A stretch of 40,055 nucleotides of DNA, from the NCBI GenBank assembly GCA_902514755.1, contig CABXRY010000007.1, forward strand, positions 1-40,055, in the 5' to 3' direction. The DNA is from an uncultured Pelagibacteraceae bacterium. Lineage in GTDB: Bacteria; Pseudomonadota; Alphaproteobacteria; Pelagibacterales; Pelagibacteraceae. Positions within the stretch are counted from its first letter, which is position 1. Each line of letters starts with the position of its first letter. Under the pieces are notes generated by a model, which saw only the letters and a list, made by a program, of their open reading frames with translations, had not been told where the DNA came from and ran no database searches. Below, piece after piece: positions 16,425 to 23,609 of the stretch. The position numbers were made by a program, and so were the translations under genes.

Positions 16425-16994
16425 ATGAATGAATTTTTACAATCTATAATTAATCGAGATCCTGCAGCAAAATCAAAAATAAGTTTAATTTTAACTTACC
16501 CTGGTGTAAAAGCAGTTTTTTTTCATAGAATTGCTAATTTTTTTTCAGTTGCAAAATTTGACTTGATTGCCCGAATAATTTCACAATTTTCAAGGTTTTT
16601 AACTGGAATTGAAATTCATCCAAAAGCAAATATTGGAAAAAATTTATTCATTGATCATGGTATGGGAGTTGTGATTGGTGAAACATCTAAAATTGCTGAC
16701 AATGTAACTATTTATCATAATGTAACTTTAGGTGGAATTGCTCCGAGTATTAATTCTGATTACCAAAGAGATATGAAAAGACATCCAACGTTAGAAGATA
16801 ACGTCGTTGTAGGATCTGGGGCTCAAATATTAGGACCTATTACTATCGGAAAAAATTCTTTAATTGGATCTAATTCAGTAGTCACAAAAAACGTACCTGA
16901 AAAATCTGTCATGGCTGGAATTCCAGCAAAGAAAGTTGGGGATGCCTCAAAAGGATTTAAACCTTATGCTGTGACTGATGAAGAAAAAGAATAA
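16425..16994 (+). CDS. cysE: serine O-acetyltransferase
   Basis: A 189-residue acetyltransferase with a short helical N-terminus ([26 protein letters not shown]) and a left-handed beta-helix of hexapeptide repeats. The catalytic region [25 protein letters not shown] holds the Asp-His pair (FIDHG), and [19 protein letters not shown] gives regular turns. It is shorter than enteric CysE (273) and matches the compact EpsC-like form. It makes O-acetylserine from serine and acetyl-CoA. Its TAA stop shares one base with the cysK ATG (TAATG), so the two are translationally coupled and together make cysteine. Confidence 0.92.
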   Translation: MNEFLQSIINRDPAAKSKISLILTYPGVKAVFFHRIANFFSVAKFDLIARIISQFSRFLTGIEIHPKANIGKNLFIDHGMGVVIGETSKIADNVTIYHNVTLGGIAPSINSDYQRDMKRHPTLEDNVVVGSGAQILGPITIGKNSLIGSNSVVTKNVPEKSVMAGIPAKKVGDASKGFKPYAVTDEEKE

Positions 16995-17995
16995 TGAAAA
17001 ATACAAAAAATAATTTTATTGAGTCAATTGGTAATACTCCTCTAATAAAACTTAAAGCAGCTTCTGAAATGACTGGATGTAATATTTATGGTAAAGCTGA
17101 ATTTTTAAATCCAGGTGGATCAGTAAAAGATAGAGCAGCGATTGCTTTAATAAAAGATGCTCAAGAAAAAAAATTAATTTCAAAAGGTGGTATAGTTGTT
17201 GAAGGTACTGCTGGAAATACAGGAATTGGATTGGGGCTATTAGGAAATTCATTGGGTTATAAAACAATCATTGTAATGAATGATAATCAAACTCAAGAAA
17301 AAAAAGATTTACTTAGAAATCTTGGTGCAGAATTAAGATTAGTTCCAGCAAAACCTTATAAAGATGATAATAATTATATTAAAGTTGCATCAAGACTAGC
17401 AGATGAACTTAAGTCTTCAAATAATAACGGTGTAATCTGGGCTAACCAATTTGATAATACTGCTAATGCTAAAGGTCATTATGAAAATACAGGACAAGAA
17501 ATTTGGGAACAAACTGAAGGTAGGGTAGATGGCTTTATATGTTCATCTGGAACTGGTGGTACTATTTCAGGAGTAAGCAATGCTCTTAAAGAAAAAAATA
17601 AAGATATCAAAATTTATCTATCAGACCCAAGAGGATCTTCACTTTATAATTATATTAAAAACGGTGAATTAAAATCTGAAGGTGGATCAATTACAGAGGG
17701 TATAGGTTCAAGTAGAATAACAAAAAATTTTGGAGAAGCTCAAATTGATGATGCATATTCTATAGATGATCACGAGTCTTTACCTATTCTTTATGATCTA
17801 ATTAAAAATGAAGGTTTAAGCTTAGGTACAAGTTGTGGAGTAAACATTGCAGGGGCAATAAGACTTGGTAAAGAATTAGGTCCTGGTAAAACTATTGTTA
17901 CGATCCTATGTGATCGAAGCGATAAATACTCAACAAAAATGTTTAATAAAGATTTTCTTGAAAAAAAAGGTTTACCCTACCCTAGTTGGCTTTAA
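16994..17995 (+). CDS. cysK: cysteine synthase (O-acetylserine sulfhydrylase)
   Basis: A 333-residue PLP enzyme of the beta family. The N-terminal FIESIGNTPLIKLK, the PLP-lysine in NPGGSVKDRAA (about K44), the substrate loop VEGTAGNTGIGLG, the phosphate-binding SSGTGGTISG and the C-terminal LGTSCGVNIAGA are all seen. It joins O-acetylserine and sulfide to form cysteine. The EGTAGNTG loop (rather than EPTSGNTG) is also seen in cystathionine-beta-synthase-like members, so some substrate breadth is possible. It is coupled to cysE, and its end overlaps that of the convergent membrane protein gene by 4 bp. Confidence 0.9.
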   Translation: MKNTKNNFIESIGNTPLIKLKAASEMTGCNIYGKAEFLNPGGSVKDRAAIALIKDAQEKKLISKGGIVVEGTAGNTGIGLGLLGNSLGYKTIIVMNDNQTQEKKDLLRNLGAELRLVPAKPYKDDNNYIKVASRLADELKSSNNNGVIWANQFDNTANAKGHYENTGQEIWEQTEGRVDGFICSSGTGGTISGVSNALKEKNKDIKIYLSDPRGSSLYNYIKNGELKSEGGSITEGIGSSRITKNFGEAQIDDAYSIDDHESLPILYDLIKNEGLSLGTSCGVNIAGAIRLGKELGPGKTIVTILCDRSDKYSTKMFNKDFLEKKGLPYPSWL

Positions 17996-18405
17996 ATATG
18001 GATTTTATCCGATAATCCATAGATAAGAATTGCACTTAATATTGTAAAAACTAATGGTGCAATAACTCCTTCATTAGAGTCGTTCATAACACCAGTTTTA
18101 TCAATCTTAATTGAATAAGTATTAACTATTAAAATACAAAGATTTTGAACGAAAACTAAATTAAAAAATGCCCAAGTTCCCTCAACTCCATTTGGTCTTA
18201 CAAAAAAAATATAAATTGCCATCAAAAATGAGCCAAGAAATAAAGCTCCAGCCATTCTCATAATCGTAGCTGCCGACGCATCTATTTCAAATTTTTTTCT
18301 AAATTTTTGATTTCCAATTATCATTTGATAGGCATAAACACCCACTCCAATGAAATGAACTAAAAAAACAATTAAATAAAAAACACCATTAAATTTATCA
18401 ATCAT
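17992..18405 (-). CDS. four-helix membrane protein of unknown function
   Basis: A 137-residue protein with four clear hydrophobic helices: about 6-27 (GVFYLIVFLVHFIGVGVYAY), 48-69 (MRMAGALFLGSFLMAIYIFF), 76-97 (GTWAFFNLVFVQNLCILIVN) and 113-132 (VIAPLVFTILSAILIYGLSD). I do not recognise a named family. It diverges from the small-protein cluster that begins at 18615, across a 209-base region that must hold both promoters, and converges on cysK with a 4-bp overlap. Confidence 0.65.
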   Translation of the reverse strand: MIDKFNGVFYLIVFLVHFIGVGVYAYQMIIGNQKFRKKFEIDASAATIMRMAGALFLGSFLMAIYIFFVRPNGVEGTWAFFNLVFVQNLCILIVNTYSIKIDKTGVMNDSNEGVIAPLVFTILSAILIYGLSDKIHI

Positions 18406-18493
18406 AAATAATTCTTATCACAAATTGATTTTAATGTGAATTTTTAGAACAAAAAAAACTATTTTAAGTTTTAAAAACCTATTTTAGGTATGT

Positions 18494-18510
18494 TTCAATT
18501 TTTAATTGAA
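18494..18510. repeat. short inverted repeat in the divergent region before the small-protein cluster
   Basis: TTCAATT (18494-18500) and AATTGAA (18504-18510) are perfect inverted arms around TTT. They lie in the 209-base divergent region between the membrane protein gene and the small-protein run. In such A+T-rich DNA a 7-bp palindrome can arise by chance. A regulator site is possible. I could not place convincing -35 and -10 boxes. Confidence 0.3.
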
Positions 18511-18614
18511 TGAATTTTTTGCATACATGTTATTCAAATATGACGCACGACCTTTTAACAAATATGTAACAAAATATTTATAAAGATAACATTTATTATT
18601 ATTAAAGGAGGTCA

Positions 18615-18926
18615 ATGAAAGTAATTTACACAAGAACAATGAGAGTAAAAGATGATGGCTTAAGTAAAGCTATGGAGATTGGAAAAGGTTTAGCGACAGT
18701 AAGAAAAAAACATTACCCTAACCATGAAGTTTATTTCTCATTTCAAATGGGTGGAGACCCTAGAACAATAAGAGAAACTTTAATAGGAACTATGTTTGAA
18801 GGGGATAATGATGCTGATGCAAATATGTCAGCTGATCCTGAATATCAAAAACTTCAAGAACAATTAAAAGATGTTGCAATAGAAGGAACTATTGAAGATG
18901 AGATTAGACCTATCTTTAGTGAATAA
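18615..18926 (+). CDS. small protein of unknown function, first gene of the small-protein cluster
   Basis: A 103-residue cytoplasmic protein. A perfect Shine-Dalgarno AAAGGAGGT (18604-18612) two bases before the ATG marks a strongly translated start. Predicted order is strand (KVIYTRTMRVK), helix (GLSKAMEIGKGLATVRKKHY), strand (EVYFSFQMGG), strand (RETLIGTMFEG), helix (PEYQKLQEQLKDVA), and a C-terminal tail. This would suit a dimeric alpha/beta-barrel (ferredoxin-like) fold such as those of NIPSNAP or ABM proteins; that is inferred from the pattern only. No catalytic motif is evident. It is followed 24 bp on by a secreted protein. Confidence 0.75.
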   Translation: MKVIYTRTMRVKDDGLSKAMEIGKGLATVRKKHYPNHEVYFSFQMGGDPRTIRETLIGTMFEGDNDADANMSADPEYQKLQEQLKDVAIEGTIEDEIRPIFSE

Positions 18927-18950
18927 TTAAACAAATAAAAAGGAGATAAC

Positions 18951-19439
18951 ATGAAAATAATAATAACAACAATAATACTAACCTTGTTCTCTTCATTATC
19001 TTTTGCTGATGGACACACATCAGGAAAATTTAATGTAAGCGGTATGGGGGCGTGGGAAATTAATGCAATGAATGCAGGCAAAGGTGATATGGCAATTACT
19101 TATGATGGTATAGCCGGTTTAGCAGATGAAAATCCTGATAGTATGTTTCATAAATCAACAATGCACTGCATTGGTGGACTAACGTTACAAGCTGGTAAAT
19201 TTACGGATGAAACTGGTATGTGTAGATTTGATCTAATTGATGGTGAAAGTGTTTATATGAAGTATCAAGGAGAAGGAACTGGTGGTTCAGGTGGAACAGG
19301 TACTTTTATAATTATGAAAGGAACTGGAAAATATGAAAATATAACTGGAACTGGTTTTACAAGTAGACAAAATTTAATGTCTAAAGCACCAGGATTTTCA
19401 ACTACAATGAACCAATTGTCTGGTGAGTATAAATATTAA
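18951..19439 (+). CDS. secreted small beta-rich protein, function unknown
   Basis: A 162-residue protein with a signal peptide (MKIIITTIILTLFSSLSFA, cleavage near residue 19). The mature part is glycine-rich and beta-prone: SGKFNVSGMGAWE, MAITYDGIAGL, VYMKYQGEGTGGSGGTGTF, GTGKYENITGTGF. It has two cysteines (MHCIGG, GMCRFD) that could form a periplasmic disulfide. The GTGKYENITGTG segment resembles a motif of small beta-barrel proteins (allene-oxide-cyclase-like barrels); I treat that as weak. Shine-Dalgarno AGGAG lies 5 bases before the ATG. Confidence 0.72.
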   Translation: MKIIITTIILTLFSSLSFADGHTSGKFNVSGMGAWEINAMNAGKGDMAITYDGIAGLADENPDSMFHKSTMHCIGGLTLQAGKFTDETGMCRFDLIDGESVYMKYQGEGTGGSGGTGTFIIMKGTGKYENITGTGFTSRQNLMSKAPGFSTTMNQLSGEYKY

Positions 19440-19457
19440 ATATGAGGATAATAAATT

Positions 19458-19832
19458 ATGAATAAAATAATATTAATAATTATTAGTATTTTTTTTTCAT
19501 TTACTGCTTATGCAGAAATGAGTGATGCTAATAGAACTAAAGCTTGGGATTGTAGTGGTATCTACATGGCTAATTACTTTTTGCCATCTGGTGAAACTTT
19601 TGAATACAGTATGAAAGAAAAATCTATGGCCTCTGTGAAAGTTTTAAAAAAATATGCTTTGGAAGTTGGTATTCCAGAGAGTGAATGGGATGAAGGGGTA
19701 AATAAAGCTGTAGATAAACACTATGGCTCAAAATATGACAAAGCAAAAACAGAGATATGTCATGTTTTTTTAGAAGAATTGATCCCTGATGGAAAAGAAA
19801 GAGTAAATAAAGTTGTTCAAACATTATATTAG
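19458..19832 (+). CDS. secreted small helical protein, function unknown
   Basis: A 124-residue protein with a signal peptide (MNKIILIIISIFFSFTAYA, cleavage after AYA, residue 19). The mature part is mostly helical and charged (EYSMKEKSMASVKVLKKYAL, ESEWDEGVNKAVDKHYG) with two cysteines (WDCSG, EICHVF) that could pair in the periplasm. No family is recognised. It follows the other secreted gene by 18 bases and is probably co-transcribed with it. The ribosome site (GAGG) is weaker than those of its neighbours. Confidence 0.68.
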   Translation: MNKIILIIISIFFSFTAYAEMSDANRTKAWDCSGIYMANYFLPSGETFEYSMKEKSMASVKVLKKYALEVGIPESEWDEGVNKAVDKHYGSKYDKAKTEICHVFLEELIPDGKERVNKVVQTLY

Positions 19833-19909
19833 AAACAATGTGTAAAACTCTAGAATAGTAAACTTAATAATGATTAAATAAGTAAACTTACAATAAAAAA
19901 GGGGGAATA

Positions 19910-20260
19910 ATGGCGTCAGTTGAAGTTAAAAGTTTTGATAAACCGGACGAAGCGAACTCAAGCTTTAAAAATGCACAAATAGACATTGTTAAAGTTGGAG
20001 ATCAAAGAGTAATGAGATTAAAGCTACAACCTGGCTGGAAGTGGTCAAAAGATATTAAGCCTACGGTTGGTACAGATAGCTGCAAAGCAAAACATATTGG
20101 TGTGATAGTTGCTGGTGCAGTTTGTGCCAGACACGATGATGGAACAGAATTAACTTATAAAGCTGGTGATGCATATTCAATAGAACCTGGTCATGATGGT
20201 TGGGTAGTTGGAGATGAGCCAGTAGAAGTTTATGAGTTTCATGGGAAATGGGGTGAATAA
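19910..20260 (+). CDS. cupin-fold protein
   Basis: A 116-residue single-domain cupin without a signal peptide. The core LKLQPGWKWSKDIKP, KHIGVIVAGAVCARHDDGTE and YKAGDAYSIEPGHDGWVVGDEPVEVYEF shows the six-strand cupin order, with His, Glu and His residues that could bind a metal (KHIG, RHDDGTE, PGHDG). The classical two-His motif 1 is not intact, so metal binding is uncertain. A purine-rich site AAAAAAGGGGG precedes the ATG by 4 bases. Cupins of this size are enzymes, sensors or binding proteins. Here it sits after two secreted proteins and before three unknown small proteins. Confidence 0.75.
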   Translation: MASVEVKSFDKPDEANSSFKNAQIDIVKVGDQRVMRLKLQPGWKWSKDIKPTVGTDSCKAKHIGVIVAGAVCARHDDGTELTYKAGDAYSIEPGHDGWVVGDEPVEVYEFHGKWGE

Positions 20261-20292
20261 AAAATAATAACAATTAAATCAAAGGAGAAAAA

Positions 20293-20583
20293 ATGGAAAA
20301 AGAAATGTTGGCTATCTTAAGTCTTAAAGAAGGAAAGTTTGATACATTCATGGGTTGGATGGCATCTGAGGAAGGGATGGGTGTTAGAAAAAGTGTAGCC
20401 TATCCAGAAAAAACTATACCAGGAATTAAACCTGACAAAAGTGGTGTAATGTTCAAAGTTTCAGTTCACAATGAAGAAGGTATGAAAGAATTTGTTGCTG
20501 GAAAAAATCCAGTTGCAAAAGCAATTTATGAAGAATGTGTAGCAAGTGTACATCTTTATGAATTATCAAAAGTAAATGTTTAA
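20293..20583 (+). CDS. small protein of unknown function (possible ferredoxin-like fold)
   Basis: A 96-residue cytoplasmic protein with Shine-Dalgarno AAAGGAG (20281-20287) 5 bases before the ATG. Predicted order is strand (EMLAILSLK), helix (KFDTFMGWMASEEGM), strand (RKSVAYPE), strand (SGVMFKVSVH), helix (EGMKEFVAGKNPVAKAIYEE), strand (SVHLYELSKV). That is the beta-alpha-beta-beta-alpha-beta order of dimeric ferredoxin-like barrels. The same order can be drawn for the next two proteins, though sequence likeness between them is low. One cysteine (YEECVAS). No known active site is seen. Confidence 0.7.
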   Translation: MEKEMLAILSLKEGKFDTFMGWMASEEGMGVRKSVAYPEKTIPGIKPDKSGVMFKVSVHNEEGMKEFVAGKNPVAKAIYEECVASVHLYELSKVNV

Positions 20584-20598
20584 TAAAGGAGAAAAAGT

Positions 20599-20886
20599 AT
20601 GAAAAACTATATAGTAACGCACACTTTTAAATCGAAAGAAGCAAAAGCTAAAATGATAGAAGTTACTGGTTCAATGTCGATGGAAGATATGACCAAAGCA
20701 ATGACAAGTGATAACGCAAAATGTCAAATGAGCTGGAACACACCAGGTGATAATTTAACTATGTATTGTTGGTGGAAAGGTACTGATCCAGATGCAATTA
20801 ATAAACAACTGGAATCTATGAATGATTTCTATGAACCTCATCAATTTGTTGAGTGCACAGATGATGTCATAAATTTTAATGCTTAA
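20599..20886 (+). CDS. small protein of unknown function (possible ferredoxin-like fold)
   Basis: A 95-residue protein preceded by AAAGGAG (20585-20591), 7 bases before the ATG. Strand (KNYIVTHTFK), helix (EAKAKMIEVTGSMSMEDMTKAM), strand (KCQMSWNTPGD), strand (NLTMYCWWKGT), helix (DAINKQLESMNDFYEP), strand (HQFVECTDDVINF). It is rich in methionine (8) and tryptophan and has three cysteines. The WNTPGDNLTMYCWWKGTDPDAI region recalls DUF-type small barrels that bind metals or heme, but I cannot assign one. It lies 15 bases after the preceding gene and 3 bases before the following one. Confidence 0.7.
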   Translation: MKNYIVTHTFKSKEAKAKMIEVTGSMSMEDMTKAMTSDNAKCQMSWNTPGDNLTMYCWWKGTDPDAINKQLESMNDFYEPHQFVECTDDVINFNA

Positions 20887-20889
20887 ACT

Positions 20890-21162
20890 ATGCCAAAACT
20901 ATTATTAAATATGGAAGTAAAAGATTGGGATATATTTAATAAAATATATATTTTAGGAGACTCGTCCAATAGAGAAAATGCTGGTATAAAGAAAATCTTT
21001 ATTGGACATGAGGAAGATAAACCGAATAAAGTTCATGCTATTTTTGATATTCCTCATACAAATGCTATGCGAGAATATATGGATAATCCTGAAGCCAAAC
21101 AAATGGCGCAAAAATCAGGAATTAAGTTTGAAACTTTATTTGGAGTAACCTGTAAAGATTAA
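20890..21162 (+). CDS. small protein of unknown function (possible ferredoxin-like fold)
   Basis: A 90-residue protein starting 3 bases after the preceding stop. No Shine-Dalgarno is visible, so translation is probably coupled to the gene before it. Strand (KLLLNMEVKD), helix (WDIFNKIYILGDSSNREN), strand (IKKIFIGHEED), strand (KVHAIFDIPH), helix (TNAMREYMDNPEAKQMAQKS), strand (FETLFGVT). The DNPEAKQMAQKSGI stretch resembles the second helix of small dimeric barrel proteins. No catalytic residue can be named. Confidence 0.68.
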   Translation: MPKLLLNMEVKDWDIFNKIYILGDSSNRENAGIKKIFIGHEEDKPNKVHAIFDIPHTNAMREYMDNPEAKQMAQKSGIKFETLFGVTCKD

Positions 21163-21183
21163 CAATAAAAAAGGAGAATAACT

Positions 21184-21504
21184 ATGTCAATATTAGCAAA
21201 GTATAATGCTGCTATGGAATCAAAAGATGAAGCAGCGATGAATGAAATTTTACATGATGATTATAAATTTACCATGCATGCATCAGGTAATGTTTTAGGT
21301 AAAGCAGATGTAATAAAGTGGGCAATGAGTGGTGACATTAAGAGAGATAAAATTAGAGTTCTTTTTGAAAATGAGGAAATTGGTGTTGAACATGCATTTG
21401 TTACATTTAATGATGGAAACACAGAAGCAGTGATGGCTGTATTTAAGTATCAAGATGGAAAAATGATTTCACTTGAAACAGGTGCTACAAAAATACCGAA
21501 ATAA
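21184..21504 (+). CDS. NTF2/SnoaL-like protein
   Basis: A 106-residue protein of the NTF2-like fold. An N-terminal helix pair (ILAKYNAAMESKDEAAMNEIL) leads into HDDYKFTMHASGNVLGKADVIKWAMSG. Then come strands: IRVLFENEEIGVEHAFVTFND, TEAVMAVFKYQDGKMISLETG. The pattern is the same as in SnoaL-like cyclases, isomerases and polyketide hydrolases; a pocket residue is likely H22 or H31 region but cannot be proved. Shine-Dalgarno AGGAG (21172-21176) precedes the ATG by 7 bases. Its stop abuts the GTG of the next gene with no gap. Confidence 0.78.
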   Translation: MSILAKYNAAMESKDEAAMNEILHDDYKFTMHASGNVLGKADVIKWAMSGDIKRDKIRVLFENEEIGVEHAFVTFNDGNTEAVMAVFKYQDGKMISLETGATKIPK

Positions 21505-22095
21505 GTGAGTGGTATAGACTTTTATTTTTCGATAGGAAGTACTTATACCTATCTATCTGTCACAAGAATACTTGATGTTGAAAAAAAACATCAAATTGAA
21601 TTTAATTGGAAACCATTTTCAGTTAGGGCAATTATGAAGGAAATGAACAATATCCCATTTCCAAAAGATAAGATGAACAAAGTTAATTATATGTGGAGGG
21701 ATATTGAAAGACGTGCAGAAGGATATGGTTTTTTTGCAAAAACACCTGTTCCATACCCATTATCTGAATTTGATTTAGCTAATCAAATTGCAATTCTTGG
21801 ATTAGAAAAAGGTTGGGGAAAAAAATTTGTTATTTCTACGTATAAAAAATGGTTTCAACAAGGTAAAGAGCCAGCAATAGAACCAAGTATTTCTGAAGTT
21901 TGTGAAGAATTAAATCTCAATAAGGATGAAATAATTTCTGGAGTAAAATCATCCGATATTGAAAAAAAATATTCTGAAAATACTAATGCAGCACGAGAAA
22001 ATAAAATATTTGGTAGTCCATCTTTTATTGTGAAAAATGAACTTTTTTGGGGAGATGATCGAATGGAAGATGCTATCAAATGGTCACTTAAATAA
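21505..22095 (+). CDS. 2-hydroxychromene-2-carboxylate isomerase/DsbA-fold protein
   Basis: A 196-residue thioredoxin-fold protein of the GST-kappa/HCCA isomerase family. It starts with GTG directly after the preceding TAA, implying coupled translation. The N-terminal DFYFSIGSTYTYLS has a serine (S12) where DsbA has its CxxC and HCCA isomerase has its catalytic serine. FNWKPFSVRAIMKEMNN and the C-terminal ENKIFGSPSFIVKNELFWGDDRMEDA are typical of the family (the cis-Pro loop SPSF and the WGDDR end). The usual role is glutathione-dependent isomerisation of aromatic breakdown products; no aromatic pathway genes are nearby, so the substrate is open. Confidence 0.85.
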   Translation: MSGIDFYFSIGSTYTYLSVTRILDVEKKHQIEFNWKPFSVRAIMKEMNNIPFPKDKMNKVNYMWRDIERRAEGYGFFAKTPVPYPLSEFDLANQIAILGLEKGWGKKFVISTYKKWFQQGKEPAIEPSISEVCEELNLNKDEIISGVKSSDIEKKYSENTNAARENKIFGSPSFIVKNELFWGDDRMEDAIKWSLK

Positions 22096-22133
22096 TTATA
22101 TATATTCGAACAAATTTCATTTAAAGTTACATT

Positions 22134-22466
22134 ATGAGTCTTATTGGTTCATATTTATTTTTAGTTTTAGCAGTTATTTTAGGTGTAACTTCAAATAGTT
22201 TTGCTAAAAGTGCCGAAGGATTTACTCTTTTTTTTCCAAGTATTATTACAGGGATTACAATTGTAATGTGTATGTATGCGCTTTCAATGGTAATGAAAAA
22301 TATTCCAATGGGAATAACTTACGCATCATTTGCAGGTTTAACAATTATTGCGACTGTAATTGTTGGAGTATTTAGATTTAATCAAACACCTAATTTATAT
22401 TCATTAATTGGATTAGCATTAATTATTGCTGGTGTTTTGATGGTAAACTTGTTGGGAGATAAATAG
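22134..22466 (+). CDS. SMR-family-like membrane protein lacking the canonical glutamate
   Basis: A 110-residue protein with four transmembrane helices that aligns without gaps to EmrE-type small multidrug transporters. SAEGFTLFFPSI matches the loop after helix 1, NIPMGITYASFAGLT matches helix 3, and LIGLALIIAGVLMVNLLG matches helix 4. The membrane glutamate of helix 1 (EmrE E14), required for proton and drug coupling, falls on G17 here; the helix has no acidic residue. The helix-3 tryptophan (EmrE W63) is Phe. Ordinary proton-coupled drug export is therefore doubtful. It is followed 2 bases on by a DUF2798 gene. Confidence 0.8.
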   Translation: MSLIGSYLFLVLAVILGVTSNSFAKSAEGFTLFFPSIITGITIVMCMYALSMVMKNIPMGITYASFAGLTIIATVIVGVFRFNQTPNLYSLIGLALIIAGVLMVNLLGDK

Positions 22467-22468
22467 AT

Positions 22469-22696
22469 ATGATTTCAAAAAAATATGCACAACCTTTGTT
22501 TATGATTTTTATGTCTTTTGGAATGAGTGCTATAATGAGTGGAGTAGTTGTGGCAGTTAATACAAGTCTGTCATATGGATTTGTTGAAAGATGGCTTTAT
22601 TCTTGGATGTTTGCATTTCCTGTTGCTTTAATTGCAGCTTTTACAATGGCTCCTTTAATAAGACCTTTGGTTAATAAAATCGCATCTAAAGATTAG
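22469..22696 (+). CDS. DUF2798 membrane protein
   Basis: A 75-residue protein with two transmembrane helices: about 10-32 (FMIFMSFGMSAIMSGVVVAV) and 42-66 (WLYSWMFAFPVALIAAFTMA). The end, APLIRPLVNKI, matches the small family DUF2798, which has no known function. It begins 2 bases after the SMR-like stop, so the two are probably co-translated and might work together in the membrane. It is the last plus-strand gene of the run and converges on the DUF952 gene with a one-base gap. Confidence 0.8.
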   Translation: MISKKYAQPLFMIFMSFGMSAIMSGVVVAVNTSLSYGFVERWLYSWMFAFPVALIAAFTMAPLIRPLVNKIASKD

Positions 22697-22697
22697 A

Positions 22698-23042
22698 TTA
22701 ATAGCTATCTGGTAATTTGTGATTTCCATCATCTTGTAAAATAATTTCATATTCAGCAACAACATTAGTTAAATCAAGTGAAGAATATAAATGAGGAAAA
22801 AAATTACCATCTGAAGCTTGTTCCCAAACTAAATGATCTAAATTTAAAGTTTCTATTTTTAGCAATGTTAAGTTTTGCTCTCCTTTATAATATTTTTGAA
22901 GAGTGCCCTCAATTTGATCTTGGCCTGAAAAATGAATATAGCCATCCTCAATATCTTTAGAGGATCCTGAATAAGTTCCAGATAATTTAGCTTTTTGTAA
23001 TTCATCGTTGTTAATGATTTTATAAACAAATTTTAAATTCAT
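22698..23042 (-). CDS. DUF952 family protein
   Basis: A 114-residue cytoplasmic protein. It opens with FVYKIINNDELQKAKLSGTYSGSSKDIEDGYIHFSG and ends DGNFFPHLYSSLDLTNVV, both characteristic of DUF952 (the GYIHFS and FPHLYG-like motifs). The fold resembles ADP-ribosyltransferases, but no activity is established. It starts 3 bases after the DUF924 stop and is the last gene of the HisN-DUF924-DUF952 run. Confidence 0.85.
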   Translation of the reverse strand: MNLKFVYKIINNDELQKAKLSGTYSGSSKDIEDGYIHFSGQDQIEGTLQKYYKGEQNLTLLKIETLNLDHLVWEQASDGNFFPHLYSSLDLTNVVAEYEIILQDDGNHKLPDSY

Positions 23043-23045
23043 TTA

Positions 23046-23609
23046 CTACCAAGATGAATTAGGTCCATTTAGGTATACGATTTCCTCTTCAGTTGACTCT
23101 CTTCCAAGAATTTTATTTCTATGAGGGTATCTGTGAAATTGACGTATAGCTCTAGTGTGATCTTGCCAAAATTTTTTAATTTTGACATAATTTTCATGCT
23201 CTCTTAAGTATTTATTCAATAAATAATATGCCATATCATGATCCGTTATCTCTTCACTATGAATAAGAGGTAATATCATGAAGAACCTTTGGCTTTCATT
23301 CATTGCTTCAAGATAACCGGCATAAACAGCGTCATTAACAATTAGTCTTGCTTTATGATCTTGCTCAAAAGCTTTTTTATCATCTCTAAACATATTTCTA
23401 GAGAATTGATCAAAAAGAATAACTAATGCTAGAGCGCTCATTGGTTGATCTTGCCAATCATCATATTCATTTTGTCTTGCAAGTTCATAATCATTTAAAA
23501 ATCTATCTCTTATAGTTTGATCAAATGCATCATCTTTTTTAAATCTTTTCTCTGAAGGTGTTTCCTTAAACCAAAAATCTAAAATTTCCTGAGCTTTAGC
23601 TGGGATCAT
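23046..23609 (-). CDS. DUF924 family protein
   Basis: A 187-residue helical protein. EILDFWFKETPSEKRFKKDDAFD at the N-terminus, ALALVILFDQFSRNMFRDDKKAF in the middle, FFMILPLIHSEEITDHD and the C-terminal FHRYPHRNKILGRESTEEEIVYL are classic DUF924 (TPR-like) features. Its function is not known. The ATG overlaps the end of the HisN-type gene by 4 bp (ATGA), so they are coupled. Confidence 0.88.
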   Translation of the reverse strand: MIPAKAQEILDFWFKETPSEKRFKKDDAFDQTIRDRFLNDYELARQNEYDDWQDQPMSALALVILFDQFSRNMFRDDKKAFEQDHKARLIVNDAVYAGYLEAMNESQRFFMILPLIHSEEITDHDMAYYLLNKYLREHENYVKIKKFWQDHTRAIRQFHRYPHRNKILGRESTEEEIVYLNGPNSSW

